64,000 nt of DNA from Flavobacterium xueshanense (GCF_900112975.1 NZ_FONQ01000008.1:1-64000), one strand, 5' to 3'; positions 24,051 through 32,831 are shown, counted from the stretch's first letter. Made by a program: numbers and translations. Notes: generated by a model not told the origin, from the sequence alone.

Positions 24051-26267
24051 ATGAAAATCGAGAAAGGAATAAAAATGCTAATTGTAAGCTCCTATCCTCC
24101 AAGAGAATGTGGAATAGCAACTTTTACCAATGATATTGTCGATGCATTGTATGTTGTTTTTGGAGATACGCTTCCCGTGGAAGTTTGCGCTTTGCAAAAT
24201 AGGGATCAGGAATTACGTTACACAGAAGAAGTTACCTATATCTTGCCTGTAGATTCTTTAGTACATTACAGGCTTGTTGCTGAAAAAATAAATGAACGTA
24301 CCGATATTGGATTGGTATGCATTCAGCATGAATTTGGTCTTTTTAGAGGGGAATATGGTGATCATATTCTTTCTTTTATATTAGCGCTTAACAAACCTAT
24401 TGTAACCGTTTTTCATACTGTGCTGCCTAATCCGGATGAAAAAAGAAAAAAAGTGGTTTATGCCTTAACTGATTTATCCGATAAAGTCGTTGTGCTTACC
24501 AAAAAATCGAAGGAAATTTTGAGCGACTATTACAACTGTCCGCATTCTAAAACCGTAGTTATTCCTCACGGCAATCATACCGTGCTTTGGGAACAAAAAA
24601 AGGTGCTGAAAAAAAAATATGGTTTTAAAGATAAAGTGGTATTATCAACCTTTGGATTAATTAGCGAAAATAAAGGAATTGAAACTGTATTACATGCATT
24701 ACCGGAAATTGTGACTCGACATCCTGAAGTTATTTATCTAATTATAGGTAAAACTCATCCTGAAGTTTTAAAAACAGAAGGAGAAAAATACCGAAATTTA
24801 CTTACTTCTATTGTAAAGGAGCTCGATCTGGAAAACAATGTGATTTTCATTAATGAATATCTTCAATTGGAACAGTTATTGGAATTTTTAACTTTATCCG
24901 AAATTTATTTATTTTGCTCAAAAGATCCAAATCAAGCTGTAAGCGGAACCTTTGCGTATGCCATGAGCAGTGGTTGTGCTGTGATTTCCACTCCTATACC
25001 ACATGCTGTCGAATCGCTAGGAAATGGTAATGGGATCCTATTAAAAAATTTCGATAATCCAAAAGAATTTCAAAAAGCAATACGCTATCTTATTGAAAAT
25101 AAAGAGCAACGAATCGCATTGGGAAAAAATGCTTTTGCTATGGCTCGTGCAACAAATTGGGAGAATATTGCAATACAATACCGCCTTTTGTTTGACCAAT
25201 TAACAAATAGAGAAGATGATTTGAGATTCAATTTTCCAACTATAAATTTAGACCACATTAAAAAAATGACTACCGATTTAGGAATTCTTCAGTTTTCAAA
25301 ATTTAGCCAGCCTGATCCTGAATCAGGCTATACATTAGACGATAATGCCAGAGCATTAATCAATATGGTCATGTATAACAAAGCGTTCCCCGGTAATGAG
25401 AATTTAAAATTAGCGAATATTTATTTGAACTTTATCGAAGGTATACAACAACATGACGGCTGGTTTAATAATTACAAAGACTTTGACAATCATCTAACAA
25501 AGCAAAACGGAGAAGTAAATCTAGAAGATGCCAATGGAAGAGCGTTATGGAGTCTAGGAATGGTGATTTCTCACAGACAAAACTTACCGCTGGACATGAT
25601 TTGTCAAGCGGTAAAATGCTGGGACAAAGCGATAAAAAAGATTGATAATTTTAAATCTCCCAGAGCAATAGCCTATGCTTTGAAGGGACTTTACCTTTAT
25701 CATGAAACGTACAAAGACAGCGAAATAAAAAATCACATCGCGAAACTTGCCGATAAACTTTTACATCATTATAAAATTAATTCAGCCGAGAATTGGTGCT
25801 GGTATGAAGATTATATGACCTATGCTAATAATGTGCTGCCCGAAGCCATGATGTACAGTTATTTAACCACCAAAAATCCAAAATATAAAAAAATTGCACT
25901 CATCACATTCGACTTTTTGCTTTCCCATTATTTCATGAAAGGACAACTGAAAGTAATTTCGAACAGAGGCTGGTTTAAAAAACAAAACGAAAGAATATTC
26001 TATGGGGAACAGCCTATTGAAGTGGCAACGACCATAATTGCATTGGATTTATTTTATGAAATTACGCAAAATAATAAATATAAAGACCAATTAAAACTCG
26101 CTTTTATCTGGTTTTTAGGAAATAATCATTTGAAACAAATCATGTACAATCCGGCAAACGGTGCTTCCTACGATGGATTAGAAGACAAACACATCAATAT
26201 CAATCAAGGAGCAGAATCGACCTTATGCTTTTTTAAAGCGCGCTTAATTATGGAGAAATATGCCTAA
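24051..26267 (+). CDS. Two-domain glycosyltransferase (GT4 plus alpha/alpha-barrel region)
   Basis: A 738-residue cytoplasmic protein. The first half (about 1-375) is a GT-B fold glycosyltransferase of family GT4: 'SSYPPRECGIATFTNDIV' at the start, 'GLISENKGIETVLHALPEIV' for the donor-site hinge, and 'SGTFAYAMSSGCAVISTP' near the nucleotide-sugar site. The second half (about 395-738) has the look of a helical toroid, with 'YTLDDNARALINMVMYN', 'DANGRALWSLG' and 'WYEDYMTYANNVLPEAMMYS', such as occurs in glycan-processing enzymes. It is co-oriented with and 11 bases from the GH130 gene. A joint role in making and trimming an oligosaccharide is inferred. Confidence 0.85.
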   Translation: MKIEKGIKMLIVSSYPPRECGIATFTNDIVDALYVVFGDTLPVEVCALQNRDQELRYTEEVTYILPVDSLVHYRLVAEKINERTDIGLVCIQHEFGLFRGEYGDHILSFILALNKPIVTVFHTVLPNPDEKRKKVVYALTDLSDKVVVLTKKSKEILSDYYNCPHSKTVVIPHGNHTVLWEQKKVLKKKYGFKDKVVLSTFGLISENKGIETVLHALPEIVTRHPEVIYLIIGKTHPEVLKTEGEKYRNLLTSIVKELDLENNVIFINEYLQLEQLLEFLTLSEIYLFCSKDPNQAVSGTFAYAMSSGCAVISTPIPHAVESLGNGNGILLKNFDNPKEFQKAIRYLIENKEQRIALGKNAFAMARATNWENIAIQYRLLFDQLTNREDDLRFNFPTINLDHIKKMTTDLGILQFSKFSQPDPESGYTLDDNARALINMVMYNKAFPGNENLKLANIYLNFIEGIQQHDGWFNNYKDFDNHLTKQNGEVNLEDANGRALWSLGMVISHRQNLPLDMICQAVKCWDKAIKKIDNFKSPRAIAYALKGLYLYHETYKDSEIKNHIAKLADKLLHHYKINSAENWCWYEDYMTYANNVLPEAMMYSYLTTKNPKYKKIALITFDFLLSHYFMKGQLKVISNRGWFKKQNERIFYGEQPIEVATTIIALDLFYEITQNNKYKDQLKLAFIWFLGNNHLKQIMYNPANGASYDGLEDKHININQGAESTLCFFKARLIMEKYA

Positions 26268-26328
26268 ACAGTTTTCCAAGAACTAATTAATACCCAAAAC
26301 GAAGCAAATGAGAACTTAAATGCCACTA

Positions 26329-26353
26329 AAAATCTGCTGTAAAGCAGAATTTT
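26329..26353. terminator. Bidirectional hairpin between convergent genes
   Basis: TCTGCT (26333-26338) and AGCAGA (26343-26348) form a stem flanked by A-rich and T-rich arms, between the GT4 gene (plus) and the cysteine desulfurase gene (minus), whose stop codon lies just beyond. It can serve both strands. Confidence 0.65.
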
Positions 26354-27477
26354 TATATGGTTTTTAGTGCAGCAATAAGCACATCAATATCTTCTTTTGT
26401 ATTGAAATGACTAAAAGAAATTCGTAAACTAGGTTTCTTTAAATCTTCAATTGAAAGCATTTCGGCTAAAACATGTGAAGGTTTGATACTTCCGGATTGG
26501 CAAGCGCTTCCGCGGGAAACTTCAATTCCTTTCATGTCCAAATGAAATAAAATCATCGCTGTTTTATCCGCTGAAAAAGGCAATAAAACATTCAAAACCG
26601 TATAAAATCCATCAACACTTCCATTAATTTCAAAAGCTGGAAATTCAAGTTCAAGTTGGGTAATTAAATAATTTCTTAATTCAAAAATATGATTTCGTTC
26701 CGTTTCTAAATTGCTGTATGACAATTCCAATGCTTTTGCCATTCCGGCAATTTGATGCAAAGCCTCAGTTCCGGCCCGAAGTCCTTTTTCTTGTTCACCT
26801 CCAAAAAATAAGGGTTGTAACCCGGAATTTTTTCGAATAAAAGCAAAACCAGCTCCTTTTGGTCCGTGAAATTTATGCGCACTGGCAACGATGAAATCAA
26901 CCGATAATTTTTGTAAATCGATTGTTGTTTTTCCAACAGACTGCACCGTATCCGAATGAAATAATGCGCTGTGCTCTTGGCAAATGCGGCTTATTCGTTC
27001 CAAATCCAGAACGGTTCCTATTTCGTTATTCACATGCATCAAACTGACTAATGTCTTCTTTTCCTGCGAAAGTAATTCCACCAAATCTGTAATGTCAATT
27101 TGCCCATTCGATTTTATTGCAACATAATCCACCTGAATACCATACTCTTTTTCTAATGCTAAAGCCGTATACAAAACCGCATGATGCTCGATTTTACTGG
27201 TAATTATTCGTTTTACTTTCAAATCTTTAACGGCAGAACGAAGAATCCAATTGTTGGCTTCAGTACCGCAAGAAGTAAAAATAATTTCCTGAGCCGTAGC
27301 ATTCAAATTTTTGGCAATTGATTTTCTGGATAGCTCCAAAATATTTTTTGCGGTACGTCCTAAACTATGTGTTGACGAGGGATTTCCGTAATCCTCTATT
27401 AAAACTTTGGTCATTTCCTGAATTACTTCAGGGCGAATCGCAGTGGTAGAGGCGTTATCGAGATATACTTTTTTCAT
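26353..27477 (-). CDS. Cysteine desulfurase (NifS/IscS family)
   Basis: A PLP enzyme that removes sulfur from L-cysteine to give alanine and an enzyme persulfide, used for Fe-S clusters or thiolated tRNA. The 374 residues start 'MKKVYLDNASTTAIRPEV'; the PLP lysine lies in 'ASAHKFHGPKGAGF', and the phosphate-binding turn is in 'TSCGTEANNWIL'. The catalytic Cys is in 'VSRGSACQSGS', inside a long loop as in group I enzymes. No Fe-S scaffold gene is adjacent; a RarD-like transporter lies upstream on the same strand at 23 bases. Several desulfurases usually coexist, so the specific role (IscS-like or other) is uncertain. Confidence 0.9.
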   Translation of the reverse strand: MKKVYLDNASTTAIRPEVIQEMTKVLIEDYGNPSSTHSLGRTAKNILELSRKSIAKNLNATAQEIIFTSCGTEANNWILRSAVKDLKVKRIITSKIEHHAVLYTALALEKEYGIQVDYVAIKSNGQIDITDLVELLSQEKKTLVSLMHVNNEIGTVLDLERISRICQEHSALFHSDTVQSVGKTTIDLQKLSVDFIVASAHKFHGPKGAGFAFIRKNSGLQPLFFGGEQEKGLRAGTEALHQIAGMAKALELSYSNLETERNHIFELRNYLITQLELEFPAFEINGSVDGFYTVLNVLLPFSADKTAMILFHLDMKGIEVSRGSACQSGSIKPSHVLAEMLSIEDLKKPSLRISFSHFNTKEDIDVLIAALKTI

Positions 27478-27500
27478 TTTTTAAAATTATAAAATTATTT

Positions 27501-28415
27501 TTAACCCTCGATTTCTGTTTGAATCACTTTCGATTTTCTGGAAAAGAGTATTCTTTCATTAAAAACAATTATCGAAACCAAAATTAGAAAATAAGAAAAC
27601 AATTGAAGGAAACTTACTTGCTCCTTGTAGTAAAATATGGCCAGTAAAAAATTAATAATAGGGTTAATATAAATCATAATTCCTACCGCAGAAGAGTTGA
27701 TTCCTTTTAGCGCATAAAGATTTAAAAACAATGGAATAATGGTGAAAAATACCACAATCATGAACATACAGCTATAAAATAAAGGCTCCATAGGAATTGC
27801 TCCGCTGTATTTTGGATAAAAAGGAAGCAGAACAACTGCTGTAAAAATCAATTGAATAGTCAGCCCCAGAAATTTATCCAAATCGTTGTTTTTTCGTTGG
27901 CTCACTAAATACAACGCATAAGTCGCCGCGGTAATAAGGCTGTAAAATATATCCTGAAAATGGTTGAAAGATAACAATATACAACTAAAAAAACTGATTG
28001 AAACAGCGACCCACTGCCATTTACTGAGCGTTTCTTTCAACATAAAAAAGGCAAAAACAGTTGTCACAATTGGACAAATCAAATAGGCTAGCGATGCCGC
28101 ATTGACACTGACATGATTCATCACATAAATGTAAACAAACCAGTTTGAGGAGAGAAATACGCCACCGCCAAGTGTCAATAAAACAACATTTCTCTGCTGT
28201 TTAAAAGAGATGTTTATGAAATGATTCCAATTTTGTCGCATTACTTTTCTGCGGAAAACAACATTGATAAATACCATCGTAATCACGCTAAAAAATACCC
28301 GATAAAACAAAATATCCAAAGAGGGATAATTATGCAACGGTTTTAAAGCAAAACTAAAAAAACCCCACATAAAAAAAGCCAAGAAAGCAGCCGAATAATA
28401 TTTGTTAAGTTTCAT
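27501..28415 (-). CDS. rarD: EamA-family transporter, RarD type
   Basis: A 304-residue inner-membrane protein with about ten transmembrane helices and two EamA repeats. The RarD type is indicated by the opening 'AFFMWGFFSFALKPLHNYPS', by 'LGGGVFLSSNWFVYIYVMNH' in the first repeat and by 'GIMIYINPIINFLLAIFYYKE' in the second. Members belong to the drug/metabolite transporter superfamily and probably move small metabolites; the substrate is unknown. It lies 23 bases before the cysteine desulfurase gene and may share its transcript, which would hint at a sulfur or amino-acid link, but this is only position. Confidence 0.88.
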   Translation of the reverse strand: MKLNKYYSAAFLAFFMWGFFSFALKPLHNYPSLDILFYRVFFSVITMVFINVVFRRKVMRQNWNHFINISFKQQRNVVLLTLGGGVFLSSNWFVYIYVMNHVSVNAASLAYLICPIVTTVFAFFMLKETLSKWQWVAVSISFFSCILLSFNHFQDIFYSLITAATYALYLVSQRKNNDLDKFLGLTIQLIFTAVVLLPFYPKYSGAIPMEPLFYSCMFMIVVFFTIIPLFLNLYALKGINSSAVGIMIYINPIINFLLAIFYYKEQVSFLQLFSYFLILVSIIVFNERILFSRKSKVIQTEIEG

Positions 28416-28574
28416 GAACAGTATTAAATTGGTGCAAATATAACGAATTCAATTGGCTTTAAATGACAGCAATCCTAACAATAGCACCAACCAATATTTG
28501 ATATTCACAGTGTAATTATTCGAACATAAAACCTAAAATCCTGTTAAATAATCTATTTTTAAACGGTAATGTAA

Positions 28575-28602
28575 TTGGAACAAATTAAAAATTATATTTT
28601 TG
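28575..28602 (+). promoter_or_regulatory. Bacteroidetes promoter before the lipoprotein gene
   Basis: TTG at 28575-28577, a 17-base spacer and TATTTTTG at 28595-28602 fit the TTG/TAnnTTTG pattern. The lipoprotein ATG is at 28620, which supports that start over an upstream TTG in the same frame that would lie inside the promoter. Confidence 0.6.
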
Positions 28603-28619
28603 TTAGAAATATTATAAAA

Positions 28620-29564
28620 ATGAAAAGAATCCTTAGCTTGTTAATTTTAGTCCTGTTCTTAAATGGTTGTGATGATGGCGACTTAATTCAAGAAGACATC
28701 AATTTTGAAGATGTTATTGCACAAAAATGTACCACAAATAGCATTATTTATAAACTGAAAGACAGTGAAGCACTTATTTTTGAAGCAACCGGAATTACTT
28801 TCCCAACTGAAACCACTTCACAAGAATTTAGTATCAGTGGTTCTAATCGCGTTCTTTATCGTTTTTATAGTGGTACTGTTAGTGCATCAACAATTTGCGA
28901 ATCAATACCGCCGGCAACTCCCATTGTTACGGATCAATGGACTGCTACAGGTGGAAATATAGTGATAAATACTACCGCTGTTAAAACAACTGATGAAAAG
29001 GATAACAGTACAAAAATTACGGGTTATAATCACAATATCACCTTTAAAAACATCACCTTTAACAAAGGAAATGGAACTCAAGTCTATGAGACATTCGCTT
29101 TTGGAGACTATTTGACTGCGGCAACGCCTTTGCCTTTCGCATTCAATAAGACACTTGAACAATGCAGCGCTTCTAAGCAATTATATGATTACAATAGTAG
29201 CGAAGCACTAATTCTTGATGTTGATTCTGCTCTAATTGTTAATGAAGCAACACTGCTAAATGCTCCAAGAACTGGATTGATAAGTGACACAAAAAACAAA
29301 CTTACCTACCGATTATTCTCTGGTTTAGTAACTGGCGCTTATTTTTGTAATGCTACTTTTCCGGCAACTCCCGTAGTGACTGAAGAATGGATTGGAGTGG
29401 CTGGAGTTGCTAATACAAGTGGTATAGTTGAAGTAACCAGTACTCCTTTTGGAAACGGTTTCAAACACACCGTTGTCCTTAAAAAGGTAAAAATGAAGAA
29501 AGGAAACAGCGATTTTATTTTGGGCGATAATTACATCTACGGTGAATTATTAACTACGAATTAA
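28620..29564 (+). CDS. Lipoprotein of unknown function
   Basis: About 314 residues with a lipoprotein signal 'MKRILSLLILVLFLNGCDDG' (lipobox LNGC), so it should be acylated and sit on the outer membrane. The mature part consists of two related halves: each has a conserved Cys plus 'LY...NSSEALIL'-like phrases (compare 'SIIYKLKDSEALIF' with 'KQLYDYNSSEALIL'), then 'YRFYSGTV' or 'YRLFSGLV', then 'PPATPIVTDQWTATGG' or 'FPATPVVTEEWIGVAG'. This internal duplication is clear. I do not recognise a named family. It is monocistronic, with its own promoter and terminator. The ATG at 28620 places the signal peptide correctly. Confidence 0.8.
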   Translation: MKRILSLLILVLFLNGCDDGDLIQEDINFEDVIAQKCTTNSIIYKLKDSEALIFEATGITFPTETTSQEFSISGSNRVLYRFYSGTVSASTICESIPPATPIVTDQWTATGGNIVINTTAVKTTDEKDNSTKITGYNHNITFKNITFNKGNGTQVYETFAFGDYLTAATPLPFAFNKTLEQCSASKQLYDYNSSEALILDVDSALIVNEATLLNAPRTGLISDTKNKLTYRLFSGLVTGAYFCNATFPATPVVTEEWIGVAGVANTSGIVEVTSTPFGNGFKHTVVLKKVKMKKGNSDFILGDNYIYGELLTTN

Positions 29565-29618
29565 TGCCGAATTCAATCAAAATTCAACGCTAAAAAAAGC
29601 TGCTTTTACGGCAAAAAA

Positions 29619-29670
29619 AATCCCGATTTTAAATGAATTTTAATTAGAAAATTCGCTTAAAATCGGGATT
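29619..29670. terminator. Strong bidirectional terminator
   Basis: AATCCCGATTTTAA (29619-29632) and TTAAAATCGGGATT (29657-29670) form a 14-base stem with A- and T-runs on either side. An inner pair GAATTTT/AAAATTC lengthens the structure. It separates the convergent lipoprotein and Smr genes. Confidence 0.9.
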
Positions 29671-29703
29671 CTTTTTTTCTGTTTTTAATGTAAACAATAC
29701 TAC

Positions 29704-30255
29704 CTACATGGCACTTTGTTTAATAAAAACTTCAGTGGCTCCTTGTCCATATTTTTGATAATTGCCTTCTTGAAAAGCAATGTTATCATAACGCCCTAAA
29801 AGGAAATCCAACTCTGCTTTTAAGATTCCTTCACCAACTCCGTGGATAAAAACAATCTTTGGAATGCGATTCCGAATGGCGAATTCTATGTGGCGTTTTG
29901 CCGTTTCAGTCTGCAAAGTCAAAATGTCATAATTAGACATTCCGCGTTTATTTGGAACTAGTTTTTCAATGTGTAAATCAAACTCCGGAGCTAAAATCTC
30001 ATGCTTTGATTTCTTTTCCTTAACAAAGCTTCGTGGTTTTGGAATCTCTTTTTCTTTCGAAACTTCACTTACATTTATTCTTCTTATAGAATCCATTAAA
30101 TTACTGGAATCGTTTACGTTAATCAACTCATTGACAAAAAATGTCATCGTAAATCCATCCTCTGTCTCTATAGTTACCTGCTGCTCCTTTACTGATAACA
30201 CTACTCCGTTCATCGCTTCATCCAGCACTGAAACCTTATCTCCTTTGTTAAACAT
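29704..30255 (-). CDS. Smr-domain protein (MutS2-like nuclease domain)
   Basis: About 183 residues. The N-terminal part is a small beta region ('MFNKGDKVSVLDEAMNGVVL', then 'TIETEDGFTMTFFVNELI'), followed by a Lys-rich linker and an Smr domain (about 95-183) with 'FDLHIEKLVPNK' and 'IVFIHGVGEGILKAELDFLL'. Smr domains nick DNA or RNA and occur alone or at the end of MutS2. The longer frame from 30297 overlaps the neighbouring membrane-protein gene; I prefer the ATG at 30255, which overlaps the end of that gene by 8 bases and starts with the expected 'MFNKGDKV'. Its cellular target is unknown. Confidence 0.85.
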   Translation of the reverse strand: MFNKGDKVSVLDEAMNGVVLSVKEQQVTIETEDGFTMTFFVNELINVNDSSNLMDSIRRINVSEVSKEKEIPKPRSFVKEKKSKHEILAPEFDLHIEKLVPNKRGMSNYDILTLQTETAKRHIEFAIRNRIPKIVFIHGVGEGILKAELDFLLGRYDNIAFQEGNYQKYGQGATEVFIKQSAM

Positions 30256-30430
30256 TTTCGTCTTCTTTATCTTGATTCTTACTTGGCGTTTTGGCACTCA
30301 ATTGCATCATTCCCATCATGAAAATTACAATGGCGATTACCATTATATAAACATTTTTCTCGGCACTTACCTGCTCATACAAAGCAACAATGATGGCGAT
30401 AATCATTATGGGAATTATAAACTTTTTCAT
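30248..30430 (-). CDS. Small two-helix membrane protein
   Basis: A 60-residue protein with two hydrophobic helices ('FIIPIMIIAIIVALYE' and 'VYIMVIAIVIFMMGMMQL') and a charged, probably cytoplasmic tail. I do not recognise a family. Its stop codon overlaps the start of the Smr gene (ATGTTTAA), so the two are translationally coupled. Conservation next to the Smr gene in related genomes would be the main clue to function. Confidence 0.65.
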   Translation of the reverse strand: MKKFIIPIMIIAIIVALYEQVSAEKNVYIMVIAIVIFMMGMMQLSAKTPSKNQDKEDENV

Positions 30431-30531
30431 CTTTTAAAATATAATATTCCAAAAGTAATGAATTTAAAATTGCTTCATTTAATATTGAAAAAGTTTCTTA
30501 TTTTTTCGTAGAATTGTAAAAAGAAAAACCA

Positions 30532-30810
30532 TTGGATTTAGAAAAATATATGATGCCTTGTTTAAGCAAAACACTCTTTGGAGTGGAGTGTTTAGGCTGT
30601 GGTTTTCAGAGAGGATTTTTGCTGCTTTTGCAAGGTGATTTCGGAGGTGCTTTTAATATGTATCCAGCCATTTTTACCACGTTGTTATTTTTAGGAATTC
30701 TAGGTTTGAATCTTATCGACAAAAACAGGAGTTACAAAAAAATCATCATTGGCTCCGCGATCCTCAATGCTGTTTTTATGATTGCGGGTTATTATTTTAA
30801 GCACTACTAA
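30532..30810 (+). CDS. DUF2752 membrane protein
   Basis: A 92-residue membrane protein of the DUF2752 family. The family motif is clear: 'PCLSKTLFGVECLGCGFQRG' with the CxGCG-like pattern (ECLGCG), then 'LLQGDFGGAFNMYPAI', followed by two hydrophobic helices. The open frame starts with TTG at 30532; the next Met is at residue 7. The conserved Cys pair suggests a redox or metal role at the membrane, but the family has no established function. It is divergent from the Smr pair. Confidence 0.8.
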   Translation: MDLEKYMMPCLSKTLFGVECLGCGFQRGFLLLLQGDFGGAFNMYPAIFTTLLFLGILGLNLIDKNRSYKKIIIGSAILNAVFMIAGYYFKHY

Positions 30811-30892
30811 CACATTATTTTTTTTGACTTTAAAACAAAAATAGCAATTTAATTCTGGTCAAAATATCATTCATCATTTCGATTTGCACTTT

Positions 30893-31519
30893 CTAAATTT
30901 CTATTAATTCTTCTTTTTGATGCATAATCGAATGATGTAGTTTTTCATGAATCTTTCGGATTTCAAGTTCTGATTTTAGATTTATCATATAATCTTTTTT
31001 GGCTCTCTCGTGGTCTTTTTCTTTCTGACGATTTTGACTCATCATAATTATCGGAGTTTACTGTGCGGCAAAACACAACAAAATTAGATTCAATAAAATA
31101 AACGAATACTTATCAAAACCTTTGTTCATCGGAATATAAATTTTGGCCAAGATCCGCAACAAAATAAATACACTAAAGAAAATGATAAATTTCCAGCTTC
31201 TGCCAAAAGAAGCTACTTTATCCGCCACTTTTAGCCCAACTGTATGAACACCCGCTTCAACCTCAACGGTACTTCCTATTAATTTATCTTCCTTCAAGGA
31301 ACCAATAACTTTAGCTTCCAGATTGGACAACTCCCCTATTTCAATTAATAAATAATTCGAAATGTATTTCTCTCGATACCTATTGAGTTCGCTTATCGCC
31401 AAGGATTTATTGACATTAAAATCAGGATAATTATTTTGAATAAGCGCTACTATTGGGTTGCGTATATTTTTATAAGGTACTTTATCCGCAACTGGAAATT
31501 CCTTTTTTAGAAATATCAC
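30893..31519 (-). pseudogene. DUF1003 membrane protein split by an in-frame stop
   Basis: An open frame of 153 codons (31058-31519) ends in TAA at 31058-31060, but the same frame continues for 54 codons and the continuation is clearly the C-terminus of a DUF1003 protein: 'TPIIMMSQNRQKEKDHERAK' and 'LKSELEIRKIHEKLHH', ending in TAG at 30893. The intact part has 'YISNYLLIEIGELSNLE', 'VADKVASFGRSWKFIIFF' and the second helix 'FILLNLILLCFAAQ', after which the stop occurs. Without the tail the protein keeps both membrane helices but loses the charged cytoplasmic end. It is either a nonsense mutation or a shortened but stable form. Confidence 0.78.
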
Positions 31520-31761
31520 TTATAAAAGTCGAAGTACTTTTGAAAGATTCTTATTTATTAACTAATTTAAAAAAACGGTAGTATCAAAACTAAATAATGA
31601 TCCAAGGACATTGAAAATAAATAAGTATGAAAAAATTCTTAAGTTCCAAAAATTAAAAAACAATCGTAAACACTGTCTTCACGGAATATTTATTTAACAA
31701 AATTGTCTCAATAAATTTAATAGCTTTTATTCTATCAAAGTAATATTCCGAAATAGTTCAA
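31520..31761. other. Upstream part of the spacer before cysM
   Basis: Together with the leader region this spacer spans 424 bases between the divergent DUF1003 remnant and cysM. This first part is AT-rich and shows no gene that I can support; it should hold the DUF1003 promoter. Confidence 0.4.
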
Positions 31762-31769
31762 TATATTTG
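31762..31769 (+). promoter_or_regulatory. Candidate -7 box for the cysM leader transcript
   Basis: TATATTTG fits TAnnTTTG. Transcription would start about 7 bases downstream, roughly 12 bases before the ATG of the cysteine-rich leader frame and about 170 bases before cysM. No good -33 box is seen. Confidence 0.45.
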
Positions 31770-31787
31770 TGGTTCGTTTTAAAACCT

Positions 31788-31847
31788 ATGAAAATGTCAC
31801 CAAAATACAAAAACATTCTTTTCTGCTATTGTTGTTGCTGTTTTTAA
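31788..31847 (+). CDS. Cysteine-rich leader peptide before cysM
   Basis: A 19-codon frame, ATG to TAA, reading MKMSPKYKNILFCYCCCCF. Five of the last seven codons encode cysteine (TGC TAT TGT TGT TGC TGT TTT). It lies 96 bases before cysM, on the same strand and directly after a -7 box, so any transcript from that box that reaches cysM begins with this frame. The arrangement is that of an amino-acid attenuator: scarce Cys-tRNA would stall ribosomes on the cysteine run and alter downstream structure or expression. Poly-cysteine upstream frames with this role are known in mycobacteria. Downstream the sequence has a palindrome AATACGTATT (31880-31889) and a weak ATTGTA/TACAAT pair, but no strong terminator, so the mechanism is open. 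Confidence 0.6.
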   Translation: MKMSPKYKNILFCYCCCCF

Positions 31848-31943
31848 AATTACCGTTTTATAAATAGTTTTTACCAATAAATACGTATTGTAATTCAAGA
31901 AATAATCAGATTACTACAATTCAAACACAAGACATTAAACAGC

Positions 31944-32831
31944 ATGAAACCACAAAAAATATTAGATTTAATAGGAAATACACCTTTGGTGGAATCTATC
32001 CATTTGATACAAAATAAAAACATAAAACTTTTACTGAAACTGGAAGGAAATAATCCCGGAGGTAGCTTAAAAGATCGTGCGGCGTACAATATGATAAAAT
32101 CGGCACTGGAAAGAGGAGAAATTAAAAAAGGCGACAAACTCATTGAAGCAACGAGCGGTAACACTGGAATTGCTTTGGCGATGATTGCGCAATTATTTAA
32201 AATCGAAATCGAATTGATTTTGCCCGAAGATTCCACCATAGAACGTACGCAAACCATGCGTGCTTATGGCGCAACCGTAATTTTGACACCCGCAGCAGCT
32301 GGAATAATAGGCTCCAGAGATTATGCCGATAAAAAAGTAGCCGAAGGCGGTTACATCATGCTTAATCAGTTTGCAAACGACGACAACTGGAAAGCTCATT
32401 ATAAAACTACAGGTCCGGAAATATGGAATGATACGGAAGGAACCGTTACCCATTTCGTTGCGGCAATGGGAACAACAGGAACGATTATAGGAACGTCAAC
32501 GTATTTAAAAGAGATGAATCCTATGATTCAAATTGTAGGTGCGCAACCCAGCGACGGGTCCCAAATTCCGGGAATCAGAAAATGGCCTCAGGAATATTTA
32601 CCTAAAATATTTGATGCAAAGAAAGTAGATACAATCATAGAAGTTTCGGAGCAGGAAGCACGTGCCATGACTAAACGTTTGGCACTTGAAGAAGGAGTTT
32701 TTGCAGGAATGAGCAGTGGTGGTTCCGTAGCAGTTGCCTTAAAAATAGCTGAGAAATTAGAATCTGGAGTCATTGTCGCTATCATTTGTGACCGAGGCGA
32801 TCGGTATTTATCTTCCAATTTGTTTGATTAA
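31944..32831 (+). CDS. cysM: Cysteine synthase B (O-acetylserine sulfhydrylase)
   Basis: A PLP enzyme that makes L-cysteine from O-acetylserine and sulfide or thiosulfate in the cytoplasm. The 295 residues match CysM in length. The PLP lysine is K43 in 'NNPGGSLKDRAAYNM'; the substrate loop is 'EATSGNTGIALAM'; the phosphate cup is 'MGTTGTIIG'; and the C-terminal 'CDRGDRYLSS' is characteristic of the CysM branch. It is monocistronic and followed by a terminator. The upstream cysteine-rich leader frame suggests control by cysteine supply. All key residues are present. Confidence 0.93.
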   Translation: MKPQKILDLIGNTPLVESIHLIQNKNIKLLLKLEGNNPGGSLKDRAAYNMIKSALERGEIKKGDKLIEATSGNTGIALAMIAQLFKIEIELILPEDSTIERTQTMRAYGATVILTPAAAGIIGSRDYADKKVAEGGYIMLNQFANDDNWKAHYKTTGPEIWNDTEGTVTHFVAAMGTTGTIIGTSTYLKEMNPMIQIVGAQPSDGSQIPGIRKWPQEYLPKIFDAKKVDTIIEVSEQEARAMTKRLALEEGVFAGMSSGGSVAVALKIAEKLESGVIVAIICDRGDRYLSSNLFD

